In this document: piece after piece, positions 1 to 7,568 of the stretch
Layout of the letters: every line of letters begins with the position of its first letter
How positions within the stretch are numbered: position 1 is the stretch's first letter
DNA from: Bdellovibrionaceae bacterium UBA2351
GTDB taxonomy: Bacteria; Bdellovibrionota; Bdellovibrionia; Bdellovibrionales; Bdellovibrionaceae
NCBI GenBank assembly: GCA_002344565.1
Contig: DDTZ01000057.1
Coordinates: forward strand, 183 to 22,429
Length of the DNA: 22,247 nt
Direction of reading: 5' to 3'
Program-made: the position numbers and the translations under genes
The notes under the pieces: model-generated
The model's input: only the letters and a program-made list of their open reading frames with translations
The model's database searches: none
What the model was told of the DNA's origin: nothing

Positions 1-434
1 TCAGTTTACAAGGTGATTGGGGTGTTAAAATCCTAACGGGCGCATTGCTTGGTATCACAATGTGGTTCAACGTATGGTTTTTGATTTGGCCCGCGCAGAA
101 AATCGTTATCGAGAATGCTAAAAATGTAGCTGAAGGTAAACCGGCAAATCCAGACGCGGCCGCAGCTGGCGCTCGCGCTTTACTTGGATCAAGAACAAAC
201 ACAATGTTTTCTATCCCAATGTTATTCTTCATGGTGGCTGCGCCACATTTGCCAATCTCAATGGATATGAACAATGTAACAACATACTGGATCGCCATGT
301 TCGTCGTTTGGGCAGCTCTACAGTTCAATGGCATGAAAGGTAAATTAGGTCCAATGACATCAGTGAATGGAGTCATAGCTTGCGGCTTCGGTCTAACGGC
401 CGTAATCTACTTAATGATGGAAATCATTCTATAA
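1..434 (+). CDS. PuuD-like multi-pass membrane protein (5' truncated)
   Basis: The reading frame is open from the left edge (first full codon at base 3), so the gene starts outside the window. About 143 residues are visible. They contain hydrophobic segments beginning near ILTGALLGITMWFNVWFLIW, then TMFSIPMLFFMVAAPHL, TTYWIAMFVVWAALQF and a last helix ending in LMMEIIL at the stop. The FNVWFLIWPAQKIVI stretch and the ALLGSRTNT loop resemble the N-terminal membrane domain of urate hydroxylase PuuD (Urate_ox_N family). Typical PuuD carries a cytochrome c domain after the membrane part; here the protein stops right after the last helix, so that domain is absent. It may therefore be a membrane-domain-only homologue, and a role in urate oxidation is not shown. 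It ends just before a strong hairpin terminator shared with trhO. Confidence 0.65.
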   Translation, partial: SLQGDWGVKILTGALLGITMWFNVWFLIWPAQKIVIENAKNVAEGKPANPDAAAAGARALLGSRTNTMFSIPMLFFMVAAPHLPISMDMNNVTTYWIAMFVVWAALQFNGMKGKLGPMTSVNGVIACGFGLTAVIYLMMEIIL

Positions 435-477
435 TTTAAGTCAGAAAAGCTGACATTTTGTTGCTCAGCGTTTCAAA

Positions 478-510
478 TGAAAAAGCCCGGCTATAAACCG
501 GGCTTTTTCA
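478..510. terminator. Bidirectional intrinsic terminator between the PuuD-like gene and trhO
   Basis: A perfect 13-bp stem (TGAAAAAGCCCGG pairing with CCGGGCTTTTTCA) encloses the 7-nt loop CTATAAA. It has a T run on the plus strand and, by symmetry, on the minus strand. It lies between two convergent genes, 44 nt after the upstream stop and 26 nt from the stop of trhO, and can serve both. Confidence 0.9.
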
Positions 511-535
511 TTTATATTAGTATTCTCTTGAACGT

Positions 536-1483
536 TTATTTTCTGATCATGCGAGCAGCTTCGTAGTGAAGAATCTGGTGCTTACCTTTACGATCTGGGT
601 GAAGTTCGTACTGGTAAGCGCAGTTTTTTGAACACGTGTCTTTTTTCCACTCGAGCTCTAAGCATGGCTCGCACAAAAGGGCTTCCGTGTCACAGCGTTT
701 GCATTCGATTTTAATATGTGCCGGTTGACCACAATGAGGGCATAGTTTGTATTTGGTGCTTGGCTTTAAATCCGCGTCGACGGCAACACGATTATCGAAA
801 ACAAAGCACTCGCCCTCAAATTCTTGTCGTGGCTTTTCTTCCATGTACTTTAATATACCGCCATCAAGCTGAAATACATTTTTATAGCCTTTGTCTTGAA
901 GCTCTAAAATTCCCTTTTCGCAGCGGATTCCACCAGTACAGAAGATAAGAATTTTTTTATCTTTGGGAATCTGCTGAGACTCAAAAAAAGCCGGAAATTC
1001 AGTGAACTTTTCGATATTAGGGTTAATCGCACCTTTAAATGTGCCAATTTTGTATTCGTACCAATTACGCGTATCAATCAGGGCAAAGTTTTTTTCATTT
1101 TTCAATACGCGATCCCACTCTTCGGCAGACAAGTGATGATTGATGCCAGGTTCGGGTGAACGTCCCGGAATTCCCGCTGTGACAATTTCTTCACGTACTT
1201 TCACGCTAAAACGTCGAAACGGCGGAACATCTGAGAAGGAATCCTTAAAGTTACTAATTGTAATACCATAGTGTTTTTGCAGTGATTCTTTAAAAGCCGC
1301 CAAATTTTCGGCAGACTCAGCGCTAACCGTTGAATTGAAACCCTCTGGTCCGATAACGATTAAGCCCAATGTCTTATGCTTTTCAGCAATGGCTTTGAGT
1401 TCGGTTTTAACCGTTTCAAGCTCAGATAGAGGGAAAAAATGATAGAAAGTTGAAATATAGTACGAATGTACTGACTGATTCAT
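536..1483 (-). CDS. trhO: tRNA uridine(34) hydroxylase TrhO (rhodanese domain)
   Basis: TrhO (YceA) hydroxylates uridine 34 in some tRNAs, an oxygen-dependent step toward 5-carboxymethoxy-type wobble uridines; it is cytoplasmic. The protein is 315 residues. An N-terminal domain (about 1-100) carries the family-like stretch GPEGFNSTVS. The rhodanese domain (about 120-220) holds the active-site loop FCTGGIRCEKG with the catalytic-type cysteine at 182. The C-terminal tail has four Cys pairs (C248/C251, C261/C264, C271/C274, C284/C288), probably zinc binding. The frame is open 12 codons further upstream, but I chose the ATG at 1483 because AAGGAG lies 4 nt before it and the homologous region starts there (YYISTFYHFF). 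It is divergent from prfC and probably monocistronic, ending at the shared terminator. Confidence 0.92.
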   Translation of the reverse strand: MNQSVHSYYISTFYHFFPLSELETVKTELKAIAEKHKTLGLIVIGPEGFNSTVSAESAENLAAFKESLQKHYGITISNFKDSFSDVPPFRRFSVKVREEIVTAGIPGRSPEPGINHHLSAEEWDRVLKNEKNFALIDTRNWYEYKIGTFKGAINPNIEKFTEFPAFFESQQIPKDKKILIFCTGGIRCEKGILELQDKGYKNVFQLDGGILKYMEEKPRQEFEGECFVFDNRVAVDADLKPSTKYKLCPHCGQPAHIKIECKRCDTEALLCEPCLELEWKKDTCSKNCAYQYELHPDRKGKHQILHYEAARMIRK

Positions 1484-1578
1484 ATGGCTCCTTAATAACC
1501 TTGGGCTCCAAACCCACATTTAAAGATAATGGGTAGTAAATAAATTACCTCGAACCAAATGACAATAAGAAATATTTA

Positions 1579-3198
1579 ATGTACGGTTCTTTCATGCTTA
1601 CAGATGCTACCACCCAGAAAGAAATACTAAGACGTCGTACTTTTGCGATTATTTCCCATCCCGATGCCGGTAAAACGACGTTGACGGAAAAACTGCTTTA
1701 TCATGGGGGCGTAATTCATGAAACAGGGGAAGTTAAGGGTAAATCAGGCACGAAAGCAGTAACCTCGGACTGGATGGAGCTTGAACGTCAAAAAGGGATC
1801 TCGATAACTTCGTCAGTGATGACGTTCGATTATAGTTCTCTAAGAATCAACTTACTAGATACTCCTGGCCACAAAGATTTCTCGGAAGATACATACCGTG
1901 TATTAATGGCAGTGGATTCTGCTGCAATGTTGATCGACGTCGCTAAGGGTGTGGAAGAACGTACAAAGAAACTATATGAGGTTTGCCGCTATCGTCAGAT
2001 TCCCATTTTCACATTTGTAAACAAGCTGGATCGAGAAGGTAAAGACCCGTTAACACTGATTGATGAAATTGAAAAAACGTTAGGGATGCAATGTTATCCC
2101 GTGACGTGGCCATTAGGTATCGGACAGCGTTTCAAAGGGATTTATAATCGCGTAAACAAGGAATTGATGTTTTACGATCAGCGCCGTGAAGGTGATGAAG
2201 TCACAAAATATCCTTTCCAGGGAATCGATGATCCACGTTTAGATGAGTTTCTTGATCGGGAAACGGCTCAACAAGTGCGTGATGAATTAGAGCTTATTGA
2301 GTCTGCGTTGCCTCCATTTGATGTTCAGGCATTTTTAAATGGCGAGATTTCTCCGGTTACGTTTGGTTCGGCAAAACAAAATTTCGGTGTTGATACATTT
2401 CTAGATTTCTTCTGCAGATATGCTCCAGGCGTGCAACCACGTAAAAAACGCGATGGTGAAGAAATGAATCCACTCGAAGATAATTTTTCGGGTTTTGTAT
2501 TTAAAATTCAAGCTAACATGGATCGACGTCATCGTGATCGCGTCGCCTTTGTTCGTATTTGTTCGGGTAAATTTGAGCGCGGCATGAAGGTTCAGCACAT
2601 GCGCCATAAAAAGGAACTTCGCTTAGCCTATTCGAATCAATTCGTAGCTGCCGATCGTGAAACGGTGGATGTAGCCTACGCCGGTGATATAGTGGGTGTA
2701 AATGATACGGGCAACTTTGCGATTGGTGATTGTATTGCCTCACGAGGAACCGTGATTTACGAAGACATTCCCAAATTTGCTCCCGAATTGTTCACCAAAT
2801 TATCTGTAAGAGACGCTCTGAAAAGAACAAAAATGCAGGAAGCCCTTAAGCATTTAGCGGAAGAGGGTGCGATTCAACTATTTGTAGATCCGTTCGTAGG
2901 TATGCAAGATCCAATCATTGGCGCAGTCGGGGAACTTCAGTTCGAGGTACTCGCACATCGTTTAGCAGACGAATACAATTTGGAAGTAAAACAAAATCGT
3001 CTGCCATTTTCGGTAGCCCGTTGGCCGAAAGATAAAGCGACTGGACAAGCGGTTTCAGAATTAAAGGGTGGGTTGCAGATCTACCGCGATATGAATGAAC
3101 AGCCGGTGATTTTGTTAGCTCAAGAGTGGGATTTGAAATGGGCCGAGCGCGAAAACCCAGACATTGAATTCCAAAGCTCAATCAGCCGCTCCCGCTAA
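1579..3198 (+). CDS. prfC: Peptide chain release factor 3
   Basis: RF3 is a ribosome-dependent translational GTPase that recycles RF1/RF2 after peptide release. At 539 residues it is close to the E. coli protein (529). The GTPase motifs are intact: G1 SHPDAGKTT at 26-34, the RGISIT-like switch region near QKGISIT (71-77), G3 DTPGH at 94-98 and G4 NKLD at 148-151. The later domains contain the characteristic FSGFVFKIQANMDRRHRDRVAF stretch and FAPELF. The start is not certain: the ATG at 1579 has only a weak AAGAAA-type upstream sequence, and a second in-frame ATG lies at 1594; both leave the GTPase domain complete. It is divergent from trhO, with 95 bp between the two starts. An inverted-repeat element begins 16 nt after the stop. 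Confidence 0.96.
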   Translation: MYGSFMLTDATTQKEILRRRTFAIISHPDAGKTTLTEKLLYHGGVIHETGEVKGKSGTKAVTSDWMELERQKGISITSSVMTFDYSSLRINLLDTPGHKDFSEDTYRVLMAVDSAAMLIDVAKGVEERTKKLYEVCRYRQIPIFTFVNKLDREGKDPLTLIDEIEKTLGMQCYPVTWPLGIGQRFKGIYNRVNKELMFYDQRREGDEVTKYPFQGIDDPRLDEFLDRETAQQVRDELELIESALPPFDVQAFLNGEISPVTFGSAKQNFGVDTFLDFFCRYAPGVQPRKKRDGEEMNPLEDNFSGFVFKIQANMDRRHRDRVAFVRICSGKFERGMKVQHMRHKKELRLAYSNQFVAADRETVDVAYAGDIVGVNDTGNFAIGDCIASRGTVIYEDIPKFAPELFTKLSVRDALKRTKMQEALKHLAEEGAIQLFVDPFVGMQDPIIGAVGELQFEVLAHRLADEYNLEVKQNRLPFSVARWPKDKATGQAVSELKGGLQIYRDMNEQPVILLAQEWDLKWAERENPDIEFQSSISRSR

Positions 3199-3213
3199 TT
3201 TAGAAAAACCCCG

Positions 3214-3460
3214 TTTTTTGGGATTGAAGGCCGTCATCTTTCCCTTGAAGCTTGGTTCTGGGGTTGGCCGGGGATCTTCCTTTTGGAAGGCCCTTTCTTT
3301 TTTAACACATAAAAAAAGCTCAGACAGTCCTCTCCGTGCGCTTCGCGCCGGCTGCGGAACTCGTTTTTTCATGTGTTAAAAAAGAAAGGGCCTTCCAAGA
3401 GTAAGACCGAGCTCGAATTGGCGCTTCAAGGGAAAGATGACGGCCTTCAATCCCAAAAAA
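3214..3460. repeat. Long nested inverted repeat filling the prfC-exporter intergenic region
   Basis: The outer arms at 3214-3251 and 3423-3460 are perfect 38-bp reverse complements. Inner arms at 3283-3310 and 3371-3398 are perfect 28-bp reverse complements, and an A6/T6 pair extends the stem inward. Between outer and inner arms the two sides are unrelated (about 31 and 24 bp). The central loop (about 3311-3370) is GC-rich and contains a smaller GCGC-TTC-GCGC hairpin. There is no transposase and no convincing gene; the short open frames here are produced by the symmetric arms. It may be a MITE-like or other dispersed palindromic element, or a folded RNA acting as the prfC terminator. The flanking bases (3199-3213 and 3461-3545) show nothing else that I can name. 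Confidence 0.85.
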
Positions 3461-3545
3461 TTGCCCACGCCGCAGCCATTTTTTTAGGCGTTGTTCCTTA
3501 GTTTTCTGCTGTCTTTTTTTCGCTGGCGAGTCAAACAACAGTCTC

Positions 3546-3586
3546 TATAAATATAACTTTACAAGTTTAGGCTCTGGATTAGTCTA
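3546..3586 (+). promoter_or_regulatory. Possible promoter region of the ABC exporter
   Basis: TATAAATATAA at 3546-3556 is the best -10-like sequence ahead of the ATPase gene, but no good -35 box stands 16-18 bp before it. TAGTCTA at 3580-3586 lies 6 nt before the ATG, where a Shine-Dalgarno sequence would be expected and is missing. The same 7-mer occurs twice just before the gene at 20488. Confidence 0.25.
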
Positions 3587-3592
3587 CGATTT

Positions 3593-4489
3593 ATGTCACA
3601 ACTTGCACTTGAACTTATTGATTTGAAGAAAAGCTATGGAACATTAGACGCGGTTAAGGGTGTTACTTTATCTATCAAGCCTGGCGAAATATTTGGGCTT
3701 CTGGGGCCAAACGGTGCCGGGAAAACATCGATTATCTCTATTATTACTACGTTAGAAAAACCAACGGCTGGTAAAGTTAAAGTGTTTGGTTATGATGTAG
3801 AAAAAGATCCGATGCAGACGAAGCGTTTGCTTGGTGTTGTTGGGCAAGAGGTCGTAAATTCTGGATTCTTTGACGTGTTCGAAATTCTGGAATTCATGTC
3901 TGGGTACTATGGGATCTTAAAAAATAAAGAACGTATTGATTATATTATGAACAAACTGGGCTTGTATGAACATCGCCATAAGAAAGTTAAACAGCTGTCG
4001 GGGGGGATGAAACGTCGCCTGATGGTGGCCAAAGCATTAGTTCATAAACCTAAGCTTTTACTATTGGATGAGCCTACTGCGGGTGTTGATATTAATCTAC
4101 GTGAAGATCTTTGGGCATATGTGCGTGAACTTCAGCAAGAAGGTATGTCGATTCTTTTAACGACTCACTATCTAATGGAAGCGGAAGAATTATGCCATCA
4201 CGTGGGTATTATCGATCGTGGTCAGCTAAAGTTTGTGGGACCTACCAATCAAATCATCGAACAATTCTCGGCGAAAAAAATCATGATCAAGCTTCGTAAA
4301 GATAGGGATTCGATCTCGCACAAGAATTTTTTGAAAAAGAAAGACGGCTTCCTTGAGTTTCAAATTCCATCCCAAGATTCAATGGGAAATTTATTCCGCG
4401 AGTTATCTCTAACTTTGGAAGATGTAGAAGATATTAAAACGGAACAGGGCTCACTAGAAGAAGCCTTTAAACAGATTGTTTCTAAATAA
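3593..4489 (+). CDS. ABC-2 type exporter, ATP-binding protein (YadG-like)
   Basis: This is the cytoplasmic ATPase of an ABC-2 family exporter; the substrate is not known. In its 298 residues all nucleotide-binding motifs are present: Walker A GPNGAGKTS at 38-46, Q-loop glutamine at 85, signature LSGGM at 135-139, Walker B LLLLDEPTAG at 155-164 and the H-loop histidine at 192 (TTHYL). The stretches VFGYDVEKD and LSGGMKRRLMVAKAL, together with the partner permease, are most like E. coli YadG. After the ATPase core, residues from about 225 form a variable C-terminal region ending in LEEAFKQIVSK. No clear ribosome binding site precedes the ATG. The permease gene follows after 9 nt, so the two are surely one operon. 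Confidence 0.93.
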   Translation: MSQLALELIDLKKSYGTLDAVKGVTLSIKPGEIFGLLGPNGAGKTSIISIITTLEKPTAGKVKVFGYDVEKDPMQTKRLLGVVGQEVVNSGFFDVFEILEFMSGYYGILKNKERIDYIMNKLGLYEHRHKKVKQLSGGMKRRLMVAKALVHKPKLLLLDEPTAGVDINLREDLWAYVRELQQEGMSILLTTHYLMEAEELCHHVGIIDRGQLKFVGPTNQIIEQFSAKKIMIKLRKDRDSISHKNFLKKKDGFLEFQIPSQDSMGNLFRELSLTLEDVEDIKTEQGSLEEAFKQIVSK

Positions 4490-4498
4490 GGTTAAAAT

Positions 4499-5272
4499 AT
4501 GGTTGCTCTGTGGACGCTATTTAAAAAAGAAGTAAAACGTTTTCTGAAAGTCATGATGCAAACAATTGTGACTCCATTTATGAGTAGTTTTCTATACCTC
4601 ATCGTATTCGGAGTCAGTTTAGGTTCTAAAATGAACGATATGTATGGTGTTTCATATTTGGCGTTTTTGATTCCTGGTTTAATGATGATGGGTTTGATGA
4701 ATAATGCGTTTCAAAATTCATCGTCTTCTATTGCTGTTATGAAATTTAGCGGTGATTTAGAAGACATTCGTGTAACCCCGCTATCGCATCACCATATTCT
4801 GATCGCAATGGGTTTAGGGTCGGTGATTCGTGGTTTAACTGTTGCGTTAGTAACGTACCTTGTGGGTGTTATATTCTACTATGTCCAGTTTGATAGCCTT
4901 TTGGGAATTTCACATCCTGTCGTGTTAACGTATTTCATCTTAACTGGTGGATTTGTTTTTGGGCTGCTTGGAATCTGTGTGGGGTTTTGGGCAAAAAGTA
5001 TCGAAAACATGGCGGCCTTCACTAATTTTATTTTGCTGCCGCTCCTATATTTAGGCGGCGTGTTTGTTTCCATTGAAACTTTGCCAGCCTGGGCTAAAAC
5101 GGTTTCTAGCTATAATCCCGTGCTTTATTTAATAAATGGCATGCGCTACGGGGTTTTGGGCGTATCTGATGTGGATTTAACACAATCCATAGTTGTCTCG
5201 GGCGCCGGCCTTGTGCTACTTTACGGCCTTGCGTTTGTGGCCCTAAAAAAAGCCAACTTCTCACGCTGGTAG
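4499..5272 (+). CDS. ABC-2 type exporter, permease (YadH-like)
   Basis: This is the membrane subunit of the exporter whose ATPase precedes it by 9 nt. It has 257 residues with an ABC-2 permease layout: a short cytoplasmic N-terminus (WTLFKKEVKRF) and about six hydrophobic segments. It carries the family-typical sequences FLIPGLMMMGLMNNAF, EDIRVTPLSHHHI and LLYLGGVFVSIETLPAW followed by YNPVLYLINGMRYG, which match the YadH pattern closely. It probably forms a homodimeric channel with two ATPase copies in the inner membrane. The ATG is preceded by AAGGTTAAAAT, giving a modest ribosome binding site. The stop codon is embedded in a 12-nt GC palindrome that begins the next repeat element. Confidence 0.92.
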   Translation: MVALWTLFKKEVKRFLKVMMQTIVTPFMSSFLYLIVFGVSLGSKMNDMYGVSYLAFLIPGLMMMGLMNNAFQNSSSSIAVMKFSGDLEDIRVTPLSHHHILIAMGLGSVIRGLTVALVTYLVGVIFYYVQFDSLLGISHPVVLTYFILTGGFVFGLLGICVGFWAKSIENMAAFTNFILLPLLYLGGVFVSIETLPAWAKTVSSYNPVLYLINGMRYGVLGVSDVDLTQSIVVSGAGLVLLYGLAFVALKKANFSRW

Positions 5273-5385
5273 GCGCGCGCCTAGGAAACGCTAACTCTTC
5301 GTTCTCGTCGGTCGGACTCCCTGCGACTTGGCTCTGCCAAGCCTCAGTCGCCTCTCTCCTGCGGCCTCGATTTAGCGCTTCCTAG
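5271..5385. repeat. GC-rich inverted-repeat element between the exporter and ffh
   Basis: The element starts with the perfect palindrome AGGCGCGCGCCT (5271-5282), which includes the last two bases of the permease stop codon. Arms at 5281-5294 and 5372-5385 are inverted repeats with 13 of 14 bases matching (CTAGGAAACGCTAA and TTAGCGCTTCCTAG). The core is conspicuously richer in G and C than the flanking genes. It contains a nested stem: TTGGC-TCT-GCCAA, flanked by GCGAC and GTCGC. No gene lies here. The layout recalls the larger element after prfC, although the arms differ in sequence. It may act as a terminator or processing signal for the exporter transcript. Confidence 0.6.
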
Positions 5386-5430
5386 ACACGCTTAGTGTAA
5401 AAAGAAGATAGTGAAAAAGGGAAATTAGTA

Positions 5431-6765
5431 ATGTTTCAAAACTTATCGGATAAAATTTTAGCCTCGCTTAAAAAAGTGCGTGGTGGACAGAAAATTTCGG
5501 AAGCTAATATCGAAGAGGTGATCAAAGAGATTCGTATGAGTCTTTTGGATGCGGATGTTAACTTTAAGGTAGTTAAGAAATTCATTGATGAAGTGAAGGC
5601 AAAGTCTCTTGGCCAAAAAGTTATCGAAAATGTAAATCCTGGTCAGATGTTCGTGAAGATCGTTCACGAAGAACTTGTTCGCACGTTAGGATCAGAAGCG
5701 ATTGAATTAAACTTAACAGGTAAACCAACCGTATTATTTCTAGTGGGTTTACAAGGGGCGGGTAAAACGACCTCGGCTGCCAAGTTAGCTTTATATTTAC
5801 GTTCCAAAAAAGAAAAGAAAGTCGGTTTGGTTCCCGCCGACGTATATCGTCCAGCGGCGATTGATCAATTGCAAACGTTAGGAAAGCAAAATAATTTCCC
5901 GACGTTCGCCTCAACCGTAAATCAAACTCCACAAGAAATTTTGACAGCGGCACGTAAGTGGGCCGATGAACAAAAATTAGATGTCGTTATTGTTGATACT
6001 GCGGGTCGCTTAACGATTGATGAACAGTTAATGACTGAACTAACGGATCTGAAAAATATCTGGGCGCCACAAGAAATCTTGTTGGTAGCAGATGCAATGC
6101 TCGGTCAGCAGTCCGTGCAAGTGGCCGAAGGCTTTCATCAAAGATTGTCTCTGACGGGTTTGATTCTAACTAAAATGGACGGGGATGCCCGCGGTGGGGC
6201 GGCTCTGAGCATTCGTGAAGTGACGGGAATTCCCATCAAGTTCATGGGGATTGGTGAAAAAGTGTCGGCACTTGAAGTGTTTCATCCCGATCGCTTAGCC
6301 GGTCGAATTTTAGATATGGGCGACGTTCTTTCCCTAGTTGAACGAGCTCAAGAAGTGATGGATGAAAAACTAGCCCAAAAATCGACCGAGAAAATGTTAA
6401 GAAATGAATTTTCTCTGGAAGACTTCTTGGCGCAGATTCAGCAAATGAAGAAGATGGGTGGACTTGAAGCCATCATGAAATTTTTACCGGGAATGGGCGA
6501 ACTGTCGAAGCAGATCAAAAATATGTCCCCTCCGGATGACGAAGTGAAGAAAATCGAGTCTATTATCCATTCCATGACCCTTCAAGAGCGCCGAAACCAC
6601 AAAATCTTGAACGGTTCCCGCCGTCAAAGAATTGCAAAAGGAAGCGGCACTCAGGTCTCAGATGTGAATAAATTGGTTAAACAGTTCGAAGAAGCACAGA
6701 AAATGATGAGCCAATTTATGAAAATGGGTATGGGCAAAGGCATGATGGGGAAAAAATTATTCTAA
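5431..6765 (+). CDS. ffh: Signal recognition particle protein Ffh
   Basis: Ffh binds 4.5S RNA and the signal sequences of nascent membrane proteins and delivers ribosomes to FtsY at the inner membrane. The protein has 444 residues, near the usual 450. The N domain covers about 1-95, followed by the G domain with GLQGAGKTT at 106-114, ADVYRPAAIDQL near 136-147, DTAGR at 189-193 and TKMDGDARGG at 247-256. The M domain (about 325-444) is rich in methionine, for example in MMSQFMKMGMGKGMMGKK, and has the RNA-binding GSRRQRIAKGSG motif. AAAAAGGGA lies about 9 nt before the ATG and supports this start. It heads the ffh-rpsP-khpA-rimM-trmD-rplS cluster, an order widely conserved in bacteria. Confidence 0.98.
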   Translation: MFQNLSDKILASLKKVRGGQKISEANIEEVIKEIRMSLLDADVNFKVVKKFIDEVKAKSLGQKVIENVNPGQMFVKIVHEELVRTLGSEAIELNLTGKPTVLFLVGLQGAGKTTSAAKLALYLRSKKEKKVGLVPADVYRPAAIDQLQTLGKQNNFPTFASTVNQTPQEILTAARKWADEQKLDVVIVDTAGRLTIDEQLMTELTDLKNIWAPQEILLVADAMLGQQSVQVAEGFHQRLSLTGLILTKMDGDARGGAALSIREVTGIPIKFMGIGEKVSALEVFHPDRLAGRILDMGDVLSLVERAQEVMDEKLAQKSTEKMLRNEFSLEDFLAQIQQMKKMGGLEAIMKFLPGMGELSKQIKNMSPPDDEVKKIESIIHSMTLQERRNHKILNGSRRQRIAKGSGTQVSDVNKLVKQFEEAQKMMSQFMKMGMGKGMMGKKLF

Positions 6766-6776
6766 TCCCATTAGAT

Positions 6777-6801
6777 TAGACTTGATAAAGTCTATTTTTT
6801 T
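6777..6801 (+). terminator. Weak terminator or attenuator after ffh
   Basis: A perfect 7-bp stem TAGACTT-GATA-AAGTCTA is followed directly by seven T residues, 11 nt after the ffh stop. The stem is AT-rich, so readthrough into rpsP is likely. The hairpin overlaps the -35-like box of a candidate rpsP promoter. Confidence 0.55.
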
Positions 6802-6810
6802 AAATACATA
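6782..6810 (+). promoter_or_regulatory. Candidate promoter for rpsP
   Basis: TTGATA at 6782-6787 and TACATA (starting at 6805) are separated by 17 bp, a plausible sigma-70 arrangement. The -35 box sits within the hairpin after ffh. The rpsP start codon is at 6840, with GGAG 5 nt before it. Confidence 0.35.
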
Positions 6811-6839
6811 GAATAGGTCTCAAAAAGGATGGAGCTAAA

Positions 6840-7088
6840 ATGGTTGTTATTAGACTAGCGCGCTTGGGTGCAAAACATGATCCTAAATACAGAATCACAG
6901 TTGCTGACCAAAGACGATTTGTAAAAGGTAAATTTATCGAAGTATTAGGAAGCTATATTCCTACTCCTCGTGGAAAAGATATCAAAGTTAAATTAGATCT
7001 TGATAAGTACAATGAATGGGTAAAAAAAGGTGCACAACCTTCTATGCGTGTTAAGCACGTTGTGAAATTAGCCCAGACTCAAAAATAG
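6840..7088 (+). CDS. rpsP: 30S ribosomal protein S16
   Basis: S16 is a primary assembly protein that binds 16S rRNA in the 30S body. The protein has 82 residues, the family's normal size. The N-terminal MVVIRLARLGAKHDPKYRITVADQRR is typical (VxIRLxRxGxK...Y.IVVAD.R), followed by FIEVLGSYIPTP and the C-terminal DKYNEWVKKGAQPSMRVKHVV. GGAG lies 5 nt before the ATG. It sits between ffh and khpA and is followed by its own hairpin terminator, so part of its transcription may be independent of rimM-trmD-rplS. Confidence 0.98.
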   Translation: MVVIRLARLGAKHDPKYRITVADQRRFVKGKFIEVLGSYIPTPRGKDIKVKLDLDKYNEWVKKGAQPSMRVKHVVKLAQTQK

Positions 7089-7126
7089 GACTTGTAAACT
7101 TCCAATCACTCAGTGAATAATTTATT

Positions 7127-7164
7127 TATCGGGTAAAAATAAAAAATTGCCCGATATGTTTTTT
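7127..7164 (+). terminator. Intrinsic terminator after rpsP
   Basis: TATCGGGTAA pairs with TTGCCCGATA (9 of 10) across an A-rich loop of about 10 nt, followed by TGTTTTTT. It lies 38 nt after the rpsP stop. It probably limits transcription into khpA, which starts at 7239. Confidence 0.75.
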
Positions 7165-7238
7165 GAAATTGTGTGGAAGTTCAGATTGAGGATCAGAAGT
7201 ACAAGCAAGATGTATGAAAGATCCATAGGAGAGTTACG

Positions 7239-7478
7239 ATGGACAGCTTAAAGTCATTAGTAGAACACATGGCAAAGTCTCTTGTCGATAAACCTGATAA
7301 CGTTGAAGTCGATGAAATTCCTGGTCCGCAAACTACATTGTTAGCTTTAAAAGTTGATAAAGAAGATTTAGGAAAGGTGATTGGTAAACAGGGGAAAACC
7401 GCTGCTGCCATGAGAACTATCATCCGCGCTGCGGGTACTAAGCTTAATAAGCGTTATCACCTCGATATCATCGAATAG
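7239..7478 (+). CDS. khpA: KH-domain RNA-binding protein KhpA
   Basis: This is a small KH-type RNA-binding protein of 79 residues. In other bacteria KhpA pairs with KhpB/Jag and affects cell division or RNA stability; the gene is typically located between rpsP and rimM, as here. The KH signature GxxG loop is seen in GKVIGKQGKTAAAMRTIIRAAG (about residues 45-66), with the GKQG loop intact. The N-terminal part, MDSLKSLVEHMAKSLVDKPDNV, is also usual for the family. TAGGAGAG lies 5 nt before the ATG. It is flanked by two hairpin terminators, so its transcript may be short. Confidence 0.93.
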   Translation: MDSLKSLVEHMAKSLVDKPDNVEVDEIPGPQTTLLALKVDKEDLGKVIGKQGKTAAAMRTIIRAAGTKLNKRYHLDIIE

Positions 7479-7514
7479 TTTTAAAAAAGCTACAGCTATC
7501 GGATATTTATTTCT

Positions 7515-7540
7515 AAAGGCCTCATAGAGGCCTTTTTTTT
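7515..7540 (+). terminator. Intrinsic terminator after khpA
   Basis: A perfect 9-bp stem AAAGGCCTC-ATA-GAGGCCTTT runs into eight to nine T residues. It lies 36 nt after the khpA stop and 28 nt before rimM. It is a strong textbook terminator, so rimM and the genes after it need either their own promoter or readthrough. Confidence 0.88.
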
Positions 7541-7568
7541 TATTCAAATTTCAGGTAGTTAAGATCAC

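Noticed and set aside
1484..1519. A 12-codon N-terminal extension of trhO
   Set aside because: The ATG at 1483 has AAGGAG just before it and the extension is not conserved-looking.
3164..3538. Three overlapping short open frames (64-72 codons) on both strands after prfC
   Set aside because: They lie in the inverted-repeat element and read through its arms; the protein sequences mirror each other and look like nothing known. The one at 3164 begins inside prfC.
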